64,000 bases of DNA from Saccharopolyspora hirsuta (GCF_008630535.1 NZ_VWPH01000001.1:496001-560000); one strand, 5' to 3'; shown: positions 37,839 through 46,304, counted from the first letter of the stretch. Translations and numbers: made by a program. The notes: generated by a model from the letters alone, not told the origin.

Positions 37839-39136
37839 TCGGACAGCGGGTGCGCGACCTCGTCCGCGGGCAACCGCCCCAGCACGATCGCCACCACCGC
37901 GGCCACCAGCGGCACGGTCCCGGCCACGACGAACGTCGCCTGCGTGCCGATCGCCTCGGAGATCGGCCCGGCGACGGCCATCGACAGCGGCAGGAACGCG
38001 ATCGACACGAAGAAGTCGAGGCTGGTGATCCGGCCGAGCAGCTGCGGCGGCACCCGCCGCTGCAGCAGCGTGCCCCACAGCACCATCGGGCTGGAGAACA
38101 GCGCCCCGACCACGAACGCGGCAGCGGCGACGACCCAGATCTGCGTCGCCGCGGCGACCACCAGCAGCGGCAGGCACGCGACGCCCCACAACCCGATCAG
38201 CGTGGTCAGGTAGCGGCGGGGCATCCGCAGCGATCCCATCAGCAGCGACCCGACGGCACCGCCGATGCCCCACGCCGCCAGCACCAGCGCGTGCTCCTCT
38301 GCCCCGCCGCCGAGGCGGTCCTTGATGAGGAACGGCAGCACCACCTGCAGCGGCCCCATCGTCACCATCACCATCAGCGAGGCGAAAGCCAGCGAAGCGA
38401 CCAGCCACCGGGTGGCGAGCATGTACCGGAAGCCCTCCGCGATGTCGGCGAGCACGCCACGGGTCGGCCGCCCGTCCCCGCGCACCGGCGTGCGGGGCAC
38501 CGTCCAGAACGTGCACCAGGCGGCGAAGGCCGTCAGCGCGGCCACCGCCATCGCCGCGCCGGGCGCGAAGGCGCTGATGACCAGGCTGCCGAGCGCGGGT
38601 CCGGCGGCCTGCTGGATGGTCGGCCGCACCATGCCCTCGAAACCGTTGGCCGCCATGAGCTCGTCCTCGGCCAGCAGCGCGGGCAGCCACGCGGAATAGG
38701 CGGGGAAGTAGAAGGCCACCGCGGTGCCGCCGAGGAAGGCGATCACGACGAGGTGCCAGAGCTGCATCCGGTCGGTCAGCGACAGCACCGCTGCGGCGGT
38801 CAGCAGCACGGTGTGCACGGTCTGCACGACGAGCAGGATGGTCTTCTGCGCCACCCGGTCGGCGACCGCCCCGCCGAGCAGCATCGGCAGCAGCGCGCCC
38901 AGCGACGCCGCAGCGGCGACGAACGAGAGCTGGCTGGCGCCGCCGCCGAGCCGCACGACCTCCCAGACCTGCCCCACGGTCCAGAACCCGGTGGTGAACA
39001 ACGCGAAGCACAAGGCCGCGGAGAGCCTGCGGTAGGAGCTGCGGCGGAACGGCAGCAGCACGCGGGGAACCCGGCGCGCGGGCAGGTCCTCGCGCGGCGG
39101 TTCCCCGGTCGCCGTCGCGGCGTCGCGGCCGGTCAC
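37835..39136 (-). CDS. MFS exporter (MFS_3 / enterobactin-exporter-like)
   Basis: A 433-residue, twelve-helix carrier. The N-terminal cytoplasmic stretch is basic (VLLPFRRSSYRRLS). It has GGAVADRVAQKTILLVVQ, the A-loop of drug/siderophore exporters, and FYFPAYSAWLPALLAEDELMAANGFEGMVRPTIQQAAGPALG, typical of the MFS_3 (EntS-like) group. GTG 39136 is chosen because the frame's apparent upstream TTG at 39235 is in fact the -35 box of its promoter. GTG also overlaps the stop of a 21-codon upstream ORF as GTGA. It probably exports a toxic compound or siderophore. Confidence 0.85.
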   Translation of the reverse strand: MTGRDAATATGEPPREDLPARRVPRVLLPFRRSSYRRLSAALCFALFTTGFWTVGQVWEVVRLGGGASQLSFVAAAASLGALLPMLLGGAVADRVAQKTILLVVQTVHTVLLTAAAVLSLTDRMQLWHLVVIAFLGGTAVAFYFPAYSAWLPALLAEDELMAANGFEGMVRPTIQQAAGPALGSLVISAFAPGAAMAVAALTAFAAWCTFWTVPRTPVRGDGRPTRGVLADIAEGFRYMLATRWLVASLAFASLMVMVTMGPLQVVLPFLIKDRLGGGAEEHALVLAAWGIGGAVGSLLMGSLRMPRRYLTTLIGLWGVACLPLLVVAAATQIWVVAAAAFVVGALFSSPMVLWGTLLQRRVPPQLLGRITSLDFFVSIAFLPLSMAVAGPISEAIGTQATFVVAGTVPLVAAVVAIVLGRLPADEVAHPLSD

Positions 39137-39198
39137 GACGACCTGCCGGGGAGGTGCGAACCGGTGGAGTTCGCCGCGGGGTGCTGTTCTTCGATCAT
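39133..39198 (-). CDS. Leaderless 21-residue upstream ORF coupled to the exporter
   Basis: ATG 39198 begins about 8 nt after the -10 hexamer, so the transcript probably starts at this codon. The peptide begins MIEEQHPAANSTG and ends PGRSS. Its TGA overlaps the exporter's GTG (GTGA), which fits translational coupling. GGCAGG near its end could be the exporter's ribosome-binding site. There is no known homologue; the assignment rests on the position of the promoter and the overlap. Confidence 0.45.
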   Translation of the reverse strand: MIEEQHPAANSTGSHLPGRSS

Positions 39199-39204
39199 GC
39201 CCCG

Positions 39205-39235
39205 ACGCTAGAACCTCGACGGTACTGGAGGTCAA
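39205..39235 (-). promoter_or_regulatory. MerR/SoxR-style promoter of the exporter gene
   Basis: On the minus strand TTGACC (-35, 39230-39235) is followed by the dyad ACCTC-N10-GAGGT, which lies within the spacer. The -10 is TAGCGT (39205-39210) with a 19 bp spacer, or TCTAGC with 17 bp. A dyad between -35 and -10 with a 19 bp spacer is the hallmark of MerR-family activated promoters, and ACCTC...GAGGT resembles SoxR-type sites. No merR-type gene is in the window. Confidence 0.6.
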
Positions 39236-39269
39236 CGAACAGTTCGGGACGAGTTGGCGAACGGTACCG

Positions 39270-39334
39270 GGCGGTTTCGCGCGAAACCGCCCTCCCGCAG
39301 GCGTGGGAGGCGACGATTCCGCGCGAAACCGGCG
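39270..39334. repeat. Palindromes after tetR (TTTC-N4-GAAA locus 5, centre GCGC)
   Basis: A perfect 22 bp palindrome with core CGGTTTCGCGCGAAACCG (39270-39291), a CCTCCC/GGGAGG hairpin (39291-39310) and a second family member GATTCCGCGCGAAACC (39315-39330). They lie 5 bp after the stop of tetR and probably terminate it. Confidence 0.75.
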
Positions 39335-39338
39335 TCCG

Positions 39339-39956
39339 TCAGGCGCCGACGACCCGCAGCGCGATGGCTACGTAGCGGTCGGCGAGCTCGGCGGGCTCGA
39401 CGTCGCCCTCCGGGTCGTACCACTGGGGGATGGCGTTGCACGCGGCCTGGATCGCGCGGCGCGCCTCGGCCGGGTGCTCGCAGCGGAACTGCCCGCGCCG
39501 CACCCCGTCGTCGATGATGTCCTGGAACAGCCGCGTGGCAGATTCCCGCAGCTCGGCGAGCCGTTGCGCGTGCGCCGGGTCCAGGTTGCGGGCCTCCCGC
39601 GCGGCGATGGTGCTCTCCACCCGCCGCCGCACCCGGTAGTCCACGGTGGCGCGCACCAGCGAGCGCAGCCGCTCACCCGGGTCGTCGCCGCAGTCGTGCA
39701 GCGCCGCGTCGCAGGTGCGCACGTAGTCCAGGACGCTGTCCTCCAGCAGCCCGGCGAACAGCTCCTGCTTGCTGGAGTGCCAGTAGTACAGCGCGGAGAA
39801 GCTCAGCCCGGCGCGCTTGGCGATGTCCCGGATGGACGCGCCGTGGTAACCGCGCTCGGCGAAGATCTCCCGCGCGGCAACGGAGAGCGCATCTCCGCCC
39901 TGACCGCGCGGGATCGCCGGGCCGGTGTGGGACGAGGATTCCGATGCCGTCGTCAC
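39339..39956 (-). CDS. TetR-family transcriptional regulator
   Basis: A 205-residue TetR-type repressor. After a 20-residue Ser/Gly-rich start, the HTH domain (AAREIFAERGYHGASIRDIAKRAGLSFSALYYWHSSKQELF) occupies about 26-68. The remaining helices form a ligand-binding domain with an Arg-rich dimer segment (VDYRVRRRVESTIAAREARN). The sequence SFSALYYWHSSKQEL is typical of regulators of acyl-CoA metabolism genes (KstR2/FadR-like groups). GTG 39956 begins close to a TATCCT box, so the transcript may be leaderless or nearly so. Possible targets are the acyl-CoA dehydrogenase operon upstream or the exporter downstream. Confidence 0.9.
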   Translation of the reverse strand: MTTASESSSHTGPAIPRGQGGDALSVAAREIFAERGYHGASIRDIAKRAGLSFSALYYWHSSKQELFAGLLEDSVLDYVRTCDAALHDCGDDPGERLRSLVRATVDYRVRRRVESTIAAREARNLDPAHAQRLAELRESATRLFQDIIDDGVRRGQFRCEHPAEARRAIQAACNAIPQWYDPEGDVEPAELADRYVAIALRVVGA

Positions 39957-40033
39957 GCACCCAGGATACGACCTGCGTCACACCTCAACCCCTCGGACCG
40001 CCGAGGAGTTTCGGCGCGTTCGGCGGTCGGACC

Positions 40034-40079
40034 GTCGTGAGTGCTTTATCTGGCTCTGGCACCTGAAACCGCTCACGAC
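40034..40079. repeat. TCGTGAG hairpin family, copy 2
   Basis: GTCGTGAG (40034-40041) pairs with CTCACGAC (40072-40079), enclosing an unpaired interior (CTTTATCTGGCTCTGG...). It lies directly after the stop of the acyl-CoA dehydrogenase operon and probably terminates it. Confidence 0.6.
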
Positions 40080-40083
40080 CGGC

Positions 40084-41034
40084 TCAGGCGGTGATGCGGT
40101 CCCAGAGGTCGGCTTCGCCTGCCGCGAGCGCAGTTCGCCCGAGGCGTGCCGACCAGCGCCGCTCGGTGCCGCATTCGTCCCGCCACGCCCACAACTTCCG
40201 GGTGACGTGGTGCAGCGGGTGTTCCCGCGTCACGCCCATCGCCCCGTGCAGCTGGTGCGCCGCCCGCGCGATGCTGGTGGCCGTTCGGGCCGCCGTGATC
40301 TTCGCCGCCGCCGTCGCGGCCAAAGCGCGATCGGGGTCCTGCTCGTGCACGCGCACCGCGCGGGTGACCGCGGTTTCGGTGGCCACCAGGTGAACGCGCA
40401 TCTCCGCCAGGGAGTTGGCCACGGCCTTGAGCGCGACGAGCGGCCGCCCGAACTGCTCCCGCTGCGTGACGTGTTCGCGCGTGCGCTCGTACGCGCGACG
40501 CGCAGCGCCTAGCAGCGCGGCGGAGTTGAGCAGTGCCGAGCGGGCGAGCACGGCATCGTGCGAAGGGGCGTCCGGCACGGGAATCCTCGTCCCGGTCAGC
40601 CGCACCGCGTCGCGGGGTTCGCCCGCCAGGTTCTCCCCGGGCACGATCTCGACTCCGCCGCGCTCGACGAGGAAAGCCGACTCCTGCTCCGGCCGCACCA
40701 GGACGTGGCTGGCATAGCGCGCCCACGGCACGGCGCCCGTGCTCGCGGCGGTGACGACCAGGGGAGCGGTTTCCAGCTCAGCGCCGAGGATCCAGCGCGA
40801 CACCGCCATCTCCACCAGCGGCACGCTCACCCCGCTCGCCGCCGTCGCGGCCACCAGCTCGGTCAGGTCCTGCAGGGTCCCGCCGACTCCGCCGCGCTCC
40901 TCGGCCACGCCGACCTGCGGCCAGCCCAGCTCCACCAGCGTCGGCCACAGCGGGTGCAGCGCGTCCGCGGGTGCCTGCGGGTCGACCCCGGACAGCACGT
41001 CGGAGGCGACCTCTGTGATCAGCGAGTTGCTCAA
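40084..41034 (-). CDS. Acyl-CoA dehydrogenase, short partner subunit
   Basis: A 316-residue acyl-CoA dehydrogenase-like protein, short for the family. The N-terminal domain is reduced and lacks the usual TEPxxGSD segment. The C-terminal helical bundle with REQFGRPLVALKAVANSLAEM and QLHGAMGVTREHPLHHVTRKLWAWRDECG is kept. Such proteins pair with a full-length partner to form alpha2beta2 enzymes for bulky side chains (steroid FadE28/29 type). TTG 41034 overlaps the stop of the partner gene by 4 bp (TTGA) and follows AGGAGG by 7 nt. This tight coupling supports a one-to-one complex. It is the last gene of the five-gene operon. Confidence 0.85.
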   Translation of the reverse strand: MSNSLITEVASDVLSGVDPQAPADALHPLWPTLVELGWPQVGVAEERGGVGGTLQDLTELVAATAASGVSVPLVEMAVSRWILGAELETAPLVVTAASTGAVPWARYASHVLVRPEQESAFLVERGGVEIVPGENLAGEPRDAVRLTGTRIPVPDAPSHDAVLARSALLNSAALLGAARRAYERTREHVTQREQFGRPLVALKAVANSLAEMRVHLVATETAVTRAVRVHEQDPDRALAATAAAKITAARTATSIARAAHQLHGAMGVTREHPLHHVTRKLWAWRDECGTERRWSARLGRTALAAGEADLWDRITA

Positions 41035-42122
41035 CGTCGGGCCTCCTGCTTGGCGAGGACGGACAGCAGCACTTCCGAGGAGCCGCCCCGGATGCTGAAC
41101 CCCGGCGCGGCGAGGATCGCCTCACCCAGCGCGCTCTCCGGCGAGATCGCCCCGGATCCGGTTGCCCGCCGCGCGCATTCGAGCACGTCCCGCTCGAAGG
41201 CGGTGCCGAGGTACTTCAAGGTGGCGGCGGCCTGAACCGGTGCCGCACCGGTGTCCAGCGATTCCGCGACCTGCACGCACAACGCGCGCAGGGTGGCCAG
41301 CCGCGCGACCAGCTCGCCGACCTCCTCCGCCAGGCCCTCGTCGGCGACCTCCAGCAGCTCGGCGAGCACCGGGTAGGTGGACAGCACCCGCTCCGGCCCG
41401 CCGCGCTCGTAGGACAGCTGCTCGGTGACCTGCTGCCAGCCGTTGCCGACCGCGCCGATCACCCGGTGCTCAGGGACGAAGACGTCCTCGAACACCACCT
41501 CGTTGAAGTGGTGCGAACCGGCCATGTCCACGATCGGCGACACCGACACCCCGGGTGCGCTCATGTCCAGCACGAACTCGGTCAGCCCCGCGTGCTTGAC
41601 CTCCGACTTCTCGCTGCGCGCCAACAGGTAGGCGTGCGTGGCGCGGTGCGCGTGGCTGGTCCAGATCTTGCGGCCGTCGATCCGCCAGCCGCCCGGCGCG
41701 CGGGTGGCGGTGGTGCGCACCGCCGCGAGGTCCGAACCGGCGTCGGGTTCGCTCATGCCCAGGCAGAACACGAACTCCCCGGCGGCGATGCCGGGCAGGA
41801 TCTCCCGCTGCAGCTCCTCGGTCCCGTGCCGCAGGATCGACGGCCCGATCTGCCGGTCGCCGATCCAGTGCGCGGCCACCGGGGCGCCCGCGCGCAGCAG
41901 TTCCTCGGTGAGCACCAGGCGGGCCAGGTTGGACCGCTCGCCGCCGCCGACCGCCTTTGGCCAGGTCATGCCCAGCCAGCCGCGCTCGGCCAGCTCCTTG
42001 CTGAAGGCGAGGTCGAACGACCGCAGCCAGGCGTCCGGCCGCGGCCGGTACCGGCCCGCCTCCCGCCACTCGCGGCACAGCGCGCGCACCTCCAGGCGCA
42101 GTTCGCCCAACGACGGGTTCAC
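41031..42122 (-). CDS. Acyl-CoA dehydrogenase, main subunit
   Basis: A 363-residue acyl-CoA dehydrogenase with GWLGMTWPKAVGGGERSNLARLVLTEEL, the FAD/substrate segment FCLGMSEPDAGSDLAAVRTTATR, WTSHAHRATHAYLLARS and the C-terminal IRGGSSEVLLSVLAKQ (the position of the usual Glu-Gly-Thr). The sequence resembles FadE subunits acting on large acyl groups in actinobacteria. It probably binds FAD together with the 316-residue partner encoded next. GTG 42122 overlaps the preceding MFS stop by 4 bp. Confidence 0.88.
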   Translation of the reverse strand: MNPSLGELRLEVRALCREWREAGRYRPRPDAWLRSFDLAFSKELAERGWLGMTWPKAVGGGERSNLARLVLTEELLRAGAPVAAHWIGDRQIGPSILRHGTEELQREILPGIAAGEFVFCLGMSEPDAGSDLAAVRTTATRAPGGWRIDGRKIWTSHAHRATHAYLLARSEKSEVKHAGLTEFVLDMSAPGVSVSPIVDMAGSHHFNEVVFEDVFVPEHRVIGAVGNGWQQVTEQLSYERGGPERVLSTYPVLAELLEVADEGLAEEVGELVARLATLRALCVQVAESLDTGAAPVQAAATLKYLGTAFERDVLECARRATGSGAISPESALGEAILAAPGFSIRGGSSEVLLSVLAKQEARR

Positions 42123-43447
42123 GACACGGACTCCTTCCCGAGCGCGGATCGCTTCTCGGCCCGGCTCAGGGCCGCCGTCCTGGTCTCGGGCATCAGCACG
42201 TAGGTCAGCAACGACACCAGGGCGCAGGCCGAGACGTAGAAGAAGAAGTAGTGCTCGACACCGGCGTTGCGGAACGCCAGCGCGACGTACTCCGCGGTCC
42301 CGCCGAAGATCGCCTGCGCCAGCGCGTAGGGGATCGCGACGCCGACCGTGCGGACGCTGGTGGGGAACAGCTCGGCCTTCACGCACGCGTTCACCGAGGA
42401 GTACCCGGCCACGATGGTCAGCGCCAGCATGGTGAGCGCCAGCGCGACGCCGAAGCTCGGCCACCGCTGCAGCGCGGTCATGATCGGGTAGGTGCCCAGC
42501 GTGGTGCCGACGCCGAAGAAGATCAGCACCGGTCGTCGGCCGATCTTGTCCGAGATCGCCCCGCCGATCGGCAGCAGCACGGTGAACAGGCACAACGCCA
42601 CGAACATGACCAGCGCGGCGTCGGATTTGCTCAACCCCACCGAGTTCACCAGGTACTTCGTCAGGTAGGTGGTGTAGGTGTAGAACGCGACGCCCCCGCC
42701 GAGGGTCAGCGCGAACACCAGCCCGGCGGCGCGGCGGTGGCGCCACACCTCGCGCAGGGTGCCCCGCCGCTGCTGCGCGTCGTGGCGCTCCTCCTCGGCG
42801 TAGGCCGTGGTCTCGTGCATCCGGCGGCGCAGGTAGAACACCACCAGCGCAGCGACCGCGCCGATGACGAACGGGATCCGCCAGCCCCAGGCGGTCAGCT
42901 GCTGCTCGGTCAGGACCGATTGCAGCACCATCAGCACGACCAGGCCGAGCAGCTGGCCGATGGTGACCGACACGTACTGGAAGCTGGACCCCAGCCCGCG
43001 CCAACCGCGCTGCGACACCTCCGTGAGGTAAGCCGCGCTCGCCGCGTATTCGCCGCCGACGCTGATGCCCTGCATGATCCGCGCGATGAGGAGCAGCACC
43101 GCGCCGAGGTACCCGGCCTGCTCGTGGTTCGGCGCGATCGCGATCAGCAGCGCGCTGATCGACATCACGGTCACCGACAGGGTCAGCCCGAACTTGCGGC
43201 CCTTCCGGTCGGCGATGCGCCCCAGGACCCAGCCGCCCAGCGGCCGGGCCAGGAATCCGACCGCGAACACCGCGGCGGTGTTCATCAGCTGCGCGGTCGG
43301 GTTGCCCTTCGGGAAGAACTGCCCGGCGAAGTACAGCGCGAAGTTCGCGTAGACGAACCAGTCGTACCACTCGACGGTGTTGCCGATGGAGCCGCTGAGC
43401 ACCGCGCGGACGTGGGTGGAACGGCGGGGCTTCGTCGACCCGCTCAT
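42119..43447 (-). CDS. MFS metabolite:H+ symporter (ShiA/ProP type)
   Basis: A 442-residue carrier of the metabolite:proton symporter family. It has the family-specific start IGNTVEWYDWFVYANFALYFAGQFFPKGNP, the signature LARPLGGWVLGRIADRKGRK and GISVGGEYAASAAYLTE, then a central loop (ETTAYAEEERHDAQQRRG) between helices 6 and 7. Characterised relatives import shikimate, alpha-ketoglutarate, citrate or betaine. ATG 43447 follows GGAGGTGA. It is embedded between a CoA ligase and two acyl-CoA dehydrogenases, so it probably imports the carboxylate that this operon degrades. Confidence 0.92.
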   Translation of the reverse strand: MSGSTKPRRSTHVRAVLSGSIGNTVEWYDWFVYANFALYFAGQFFPKGNPTAQLMNTAAVFAVGFLARPLGGWVLGRIADRKGRKFGLTLSVTVMSISALLIAIAPNHEQAGYLGAVLLLIARIMQGISVGGEYAASAAYLTEVSQRGWRGLGSSFQYVSVTIGQLLGLVVLMVLQSVLTEQQLTAWGWRIPFVIGAVAALVVFYLRRRMHETTAYAEEERHDAQQRRGTLREVWRHRRAAGLVFALTLGGGVAFYTYTTYLTKYLVNSVGLSKSDAALVMFVALCLFTVLLPIGGAISDKIGRRPVLIFFGVGTTLGTYPIMTALQRWPSFGVALALTMLALTIVAGYSSVNACVKAELFPTSVRTVGVAIPYALAQAIFGGTAEYVALAFRNAGVEHYFFFYVSACALVSLLTYVLMPETRTAALSRAEKRSALGKESVS

Positions 43448-43449
43448 GG

Positions 43450-45525
43450 TCACCTCCGGGAATCGCTGATCACGACGAGGTCGGCGGCCACCGCGCCCGA
43501 TTCGCGGACCACCAGCGGGTTGATCTCCAGCTCCGCGAGCCGGTCGCCCAGCTCGACCGCAGCGTGGGAGAGCGACGCGATCGCGGCAGCGGCAGCTGCC
43601 ACGTCGCAGCGCGGTCGCCCGCGGAATCCGTCCAGCAGCGGCCATCCGCGCAGCTGGCGCAGCAGCGCGACCGCCTGGTCGACGTCGAGCGGACCGAGCG
43701 CCGATGCGACGTCCCGGTAGAGCTCAGCCGTGGTGCCGCCCATCCCGACGGTCACCACCGGCGGGTAGCCGTGCTTGCTGCCCTGCACCCCGACCAGCAG
43801 CTCGACGCCGGGCGGGAGCAGTTCCTGGACGAGAACACCGTCGATGCGGGCGTGCGGCGCGTTCGCCGCGACGGTGTCGAGCATGTCGCGCGCTGCGCTG
43901 TCCGCACGTTCGGCGGGAACGCCGACGAGCACACCGCCGACGTCGCTCTTGTGCGCCAGATCGGGGGATTGAACTTTCAGCACGACGAGCTCGCCCAACT
44001 CCTGCGCGGCCGCTGCGGCCTCTGCGGGATCGACGACCACTCGCCCGCGCGGCCTGGCCACCTGGAGCGCATCGAGGAGCTGAGCGCCCCCGGACTCGGT
44101 GAGCGCCGGACGGTCCAGGAAACGCGCCAGGCCGCGGGGCGGTGCCGGTTCGGCGCGACGGTCGCCCCGCGGTACCAGGTGCGCGATGAGCCGCAGGGCG
44201 GCGTTGGTCGTGCTCAGCACCGAGATCCCGTTGCGCCGCAACATCGAACCGGCTTCGGCGATCTGCTCGTGGGAGTACAGCCACGCCACGGCGAACGGTT
44301 TCGTGCTGCGCTTGGCCGACCGCAGGATCGCCTCGGCGACTTCCAGCGCCGCCGCACCGCCGATCGTGGTCAGCACGACCAGCACGGCGTCCACCTGGTC
44401 GGATTCGGCGACCGCGTCGCACACCGCGCCGAACTGCCCGGCGTCGTCGATGACCTGCGCGGTGACGTCCACCGGGTTGACCGCGCTGCCGAACGCCGGG
44501 ATGAGCGGTGCCAGCACGTCCTGCGCCGCGGCGTCGAGCTCCGGCAGCACCAGCCCGACGGCCTCGGCCTGATCGGCGGCGAGCCCACCGGCACCGCCGG
44601 AACTGGTGATCACGCCGATGCGGCGGCCGCCCGGCCGGGGGTCGGCGGTCAGCGCCACCGCCACGTCGAGCAGCTCGTCCAGGTCGTCCACCTGCACGGC
44701 ACCGGATTCGCGGGTCAGCAGGTCGAACGCGGTGCCAGCGCGGACCAGCGCCCCGGTGTGCGAGGCGACCGCGCGCTCCCCGGCGGCGGAACGCCCGGAG
44801 CGCAGGACCACGACGTGCTTGCCCGCCGCCGCGGCCCGCTCGGTCAGCCGCTGCCACCGGGCTCCGTCGGGAAGTTCCTCCAGGTAGCAGGCGAGCACCC
44901 GGACGTTCGGGTCGGCGACCAGCAGCTCGGCCGCCTCGGTCGCGGTGAGGTCGGCCTGGTTGCCCACGCTGATCCAGGCGGTGAGCCCGATCCCGCGATC
45001 CCCGGCCTTGCCCAGGAAGCTGCCGCCCAGCGCCCCGCTCTGCCCGACGTAGGCGATCCCGGAGTCCGGCTGCTGCGCGCCGTCCGCCGCGGCGGTGAAG
45101 GTCGCGGCCAGCCCGGTGGGGCGGTAGAGCAGCCCCTGGCAGTTCGGCCCGACGATCCGCAGCCCGTACCGCCCGGCCACCTCGACGAGCTGCTCCTGCA
45201 GCGCCCGCCCCTCCGCACCGACCTCGGCGAACCCCGAGGACAGCACCACCGCGCAGGACGCGCCCGCGCGCCCGGCCTCCTCGACCACGGACAGCACCCG
45301 CGCGGCCGGGACCAGCACGAGCACCAGGTCCGCCGGGCCGGGCAGCTCCCGCAGCGACGGGAAGCAGCGCAGGCCGTGCACCTGCTGGTAGTTCGGGTTG
45401 ACCGGGTAGACCGGGCCGTCGAAGTCGCGCAGGTAGCGGGTCAGCCGACCGGCCATCGCCGAGCGCTCGGAAGCCCCGACGACCGCCACCGCCCGCGGGT
45501 GCAGCAACCCGTCCACGGCGGTCAC
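43450..45525 (-). CDS. NDP-forming acyl-CoA synthetase (acetate-CoA ligase family)
   Basis: A 691-residue fused alpha-beta NDP-forming CoA ligase. CoA-binding domain 1-130 (AVAVVGASERSAMAG, VLSSGFAEVGAEG, IVGPNCQGLL); succinyl-CoA-ligase-like domains, with the phosphohistidine candidate His256 in AVASHTGALV; and the ATP-grasp domain from about 470 with LKVQSPDLAHKSDVGGVLVGV and EINPLVVRESG. The order is as in bacterial ACD/Acs-like proteins, which use ATP (to ADP) and therefore differ from the AMP-forming ligases in this window. GTG 45525 overlaps the crotonase stop by 4 bp, and the MFS gene starts 2 bp after its own stop. It probably activates the imported acid. Confidence 0.9.
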   Translation of the reverse strand: MTAVDGLLHPRAVAVVGASERSAMAGRLTRYLRDFDGPVYPVNPNYQQVHGLRCFPSLRELPGPADLVLVLVPAARVLSVVEEAGRAGASCAVVLSSGFAEVGAEGRALQEQLVEVAGRYGLRIVGPNCQGLLYRPTGLAATFTAAADGAQQPDSGIAYVGQSGALGGSFLGKAGDRGIGLTAWISVGNQADLTATEAAELLVADPNVRVLACYLEELPDGARWQRLTERAAAAGKHVVVLRSGRSAAGERAVASHTGALVRAGTAFDLLTRESGAVQVDDLDELLDVAVALTADPRPGGRRIGVITSSGGAGGLAADQAEAVGLVLPELDAAAQDVLAPLIPAFGSAVNPVDVTAQVIDDAGQFGAVCDAVAESDQVDAVLVVLTTIGGAAALEVAEAILRSAKRSTKPFAVAWLYSHEQIAEAGSMLRRNGISVLSTTNAALRLIAHLVPRGDRRAEPAPPRGLARFLDRPALTESGGAQLLDALQVARPRGRVVVDPAEAAAAAQELGELVVLKVQSPDLAHKSDVGGVLVGVPAERADSAARDMLDTVAANAPHARIDGVLVQELLPPGVELLVGVQGSKHGYPPVVTVGMGGTTAELYRDVASALGPLDVDQAVALLRQLRGWPLLDGFRGRPRCDVAAAAAAIASLSHAAVELGDRLAELEINPLVVRESGAVAADLVVISDSRR

Positions 45526-46304
45526 CGGCCCTGGAACTTCGGGCTGCGCTTCTCCTTGAACGCCCGCATCGCCTCCGCGGAGTCCTCAGTGGACTGGACG
45601 ACGGCCATGTGCGAGGAGATCAGGTCGAGCGAGGTCCGCAGGTCGGTGCGCGCCGACTGGTACACCGTCCGCTTGATCGCCCGGATCGCCACGGGCGGCC
45701 CGTCGGCCAGCCGCCGCGCGAAGGCGTAGGTCTGGTCCAGCAGCTCGTCGTCGGGGTAGCAGCGGCTGGCGATGCCGAGCTCCACCGCGGTGGCGGCGTC
45801 CACGAAGTCGCCGGTCCACAGCAGTTCCAACGCCTTCGCGGTGCCGACCAGCCGCGGCAGGTAGTAGCAACCGCCGTCGCCGGGCACCAGACCGACCCGC
45901 ACGTAGCCCTCGGACAGCCGAGCGGACTCGCCGACGAACCGGATGTCGCACATCAGCGCCATGTCCATGCCCGCGCCCACGGCGACGCCGTTGACCGCGG
46001 CGAGGACCGGCTTGTCGAGGTCCTCCAGCGCCAGCGCGACCTGGTGGATCCGTTCGGTCAGCACGGTCTTGTGGTCCAGCACGGACTTCTCGCCCGCGGT
46101 GAAGTCGTCCAGGTCGACGCCCGAGCAGAACGCGTCCCCGGCCCCGGTGAGCACCAGCACCCGCACCTCGGGGTCGAACCGGGCGGAGCGGATGGCGGCC
46201 GCCCACTGGTCGATCATCTCCATCGTGAAGGCGTTCTTGCGCTTCGGCCGGTTCAGCAGGATCGTCCCGATCCCGTCGCTGACCTGGTACTCGAGGTCCG
46301 CCAT
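45522..46304 (-). CDS. Enoyl-CoA hydratase/isomerase (crotonase) 5
   Basis: A 260-residue crotonase, first gene of the five-gene operon. ILLNRPKRKNAFTMEM, the oxyanion-hole motif GAGDAFCSGVDLDDF near 60-74 and VNGVAVGAGMDMALMCDIRFVG. GYVRVGLVPGDGGCYYLPRLVG has Asp where hydratases carry the second Glu, so an isomerase, hydrolase or lyase reaction is possible. ATG 46304 (GGAAGGG at 6 nt) is preferred to the ATG at 46310, which abuts the ribosome-binding site. Its promoter and a palindromic A/T-rich operator are directly upstream, after gntR. Confidence 0.88.
   Translation of the reverse strand: MADLEYQVSDGIGTILLNRPKRKNAFTMEMIDQWAAAIRSARFDPEVRVLVLTGAGDAFCSGVDLDDFTAGEKSVLDHKTVLTERIHQVALALEDLDKPVLAAVNGVAVGAGMDMALMCDIRFVGESARLSEGYVRVGLVPGDGGCYYLPRLVGTAKALELLWTGDFVDAATAVELGIASRCYPDDELLDQTYAFARRLADGPPVAIRAIKRTVYQSARTDLRTSLDLISSHMAVVQSTEDSAEAMRAFKEKRSPKFQGR

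Noticed and set aside
39137..39235. Exporter start at TTG 39235
   Set aside because: That TTG is the -35 hexamer of a well-formed promoter, so the codons up to the -10 box would not be in the transcript.
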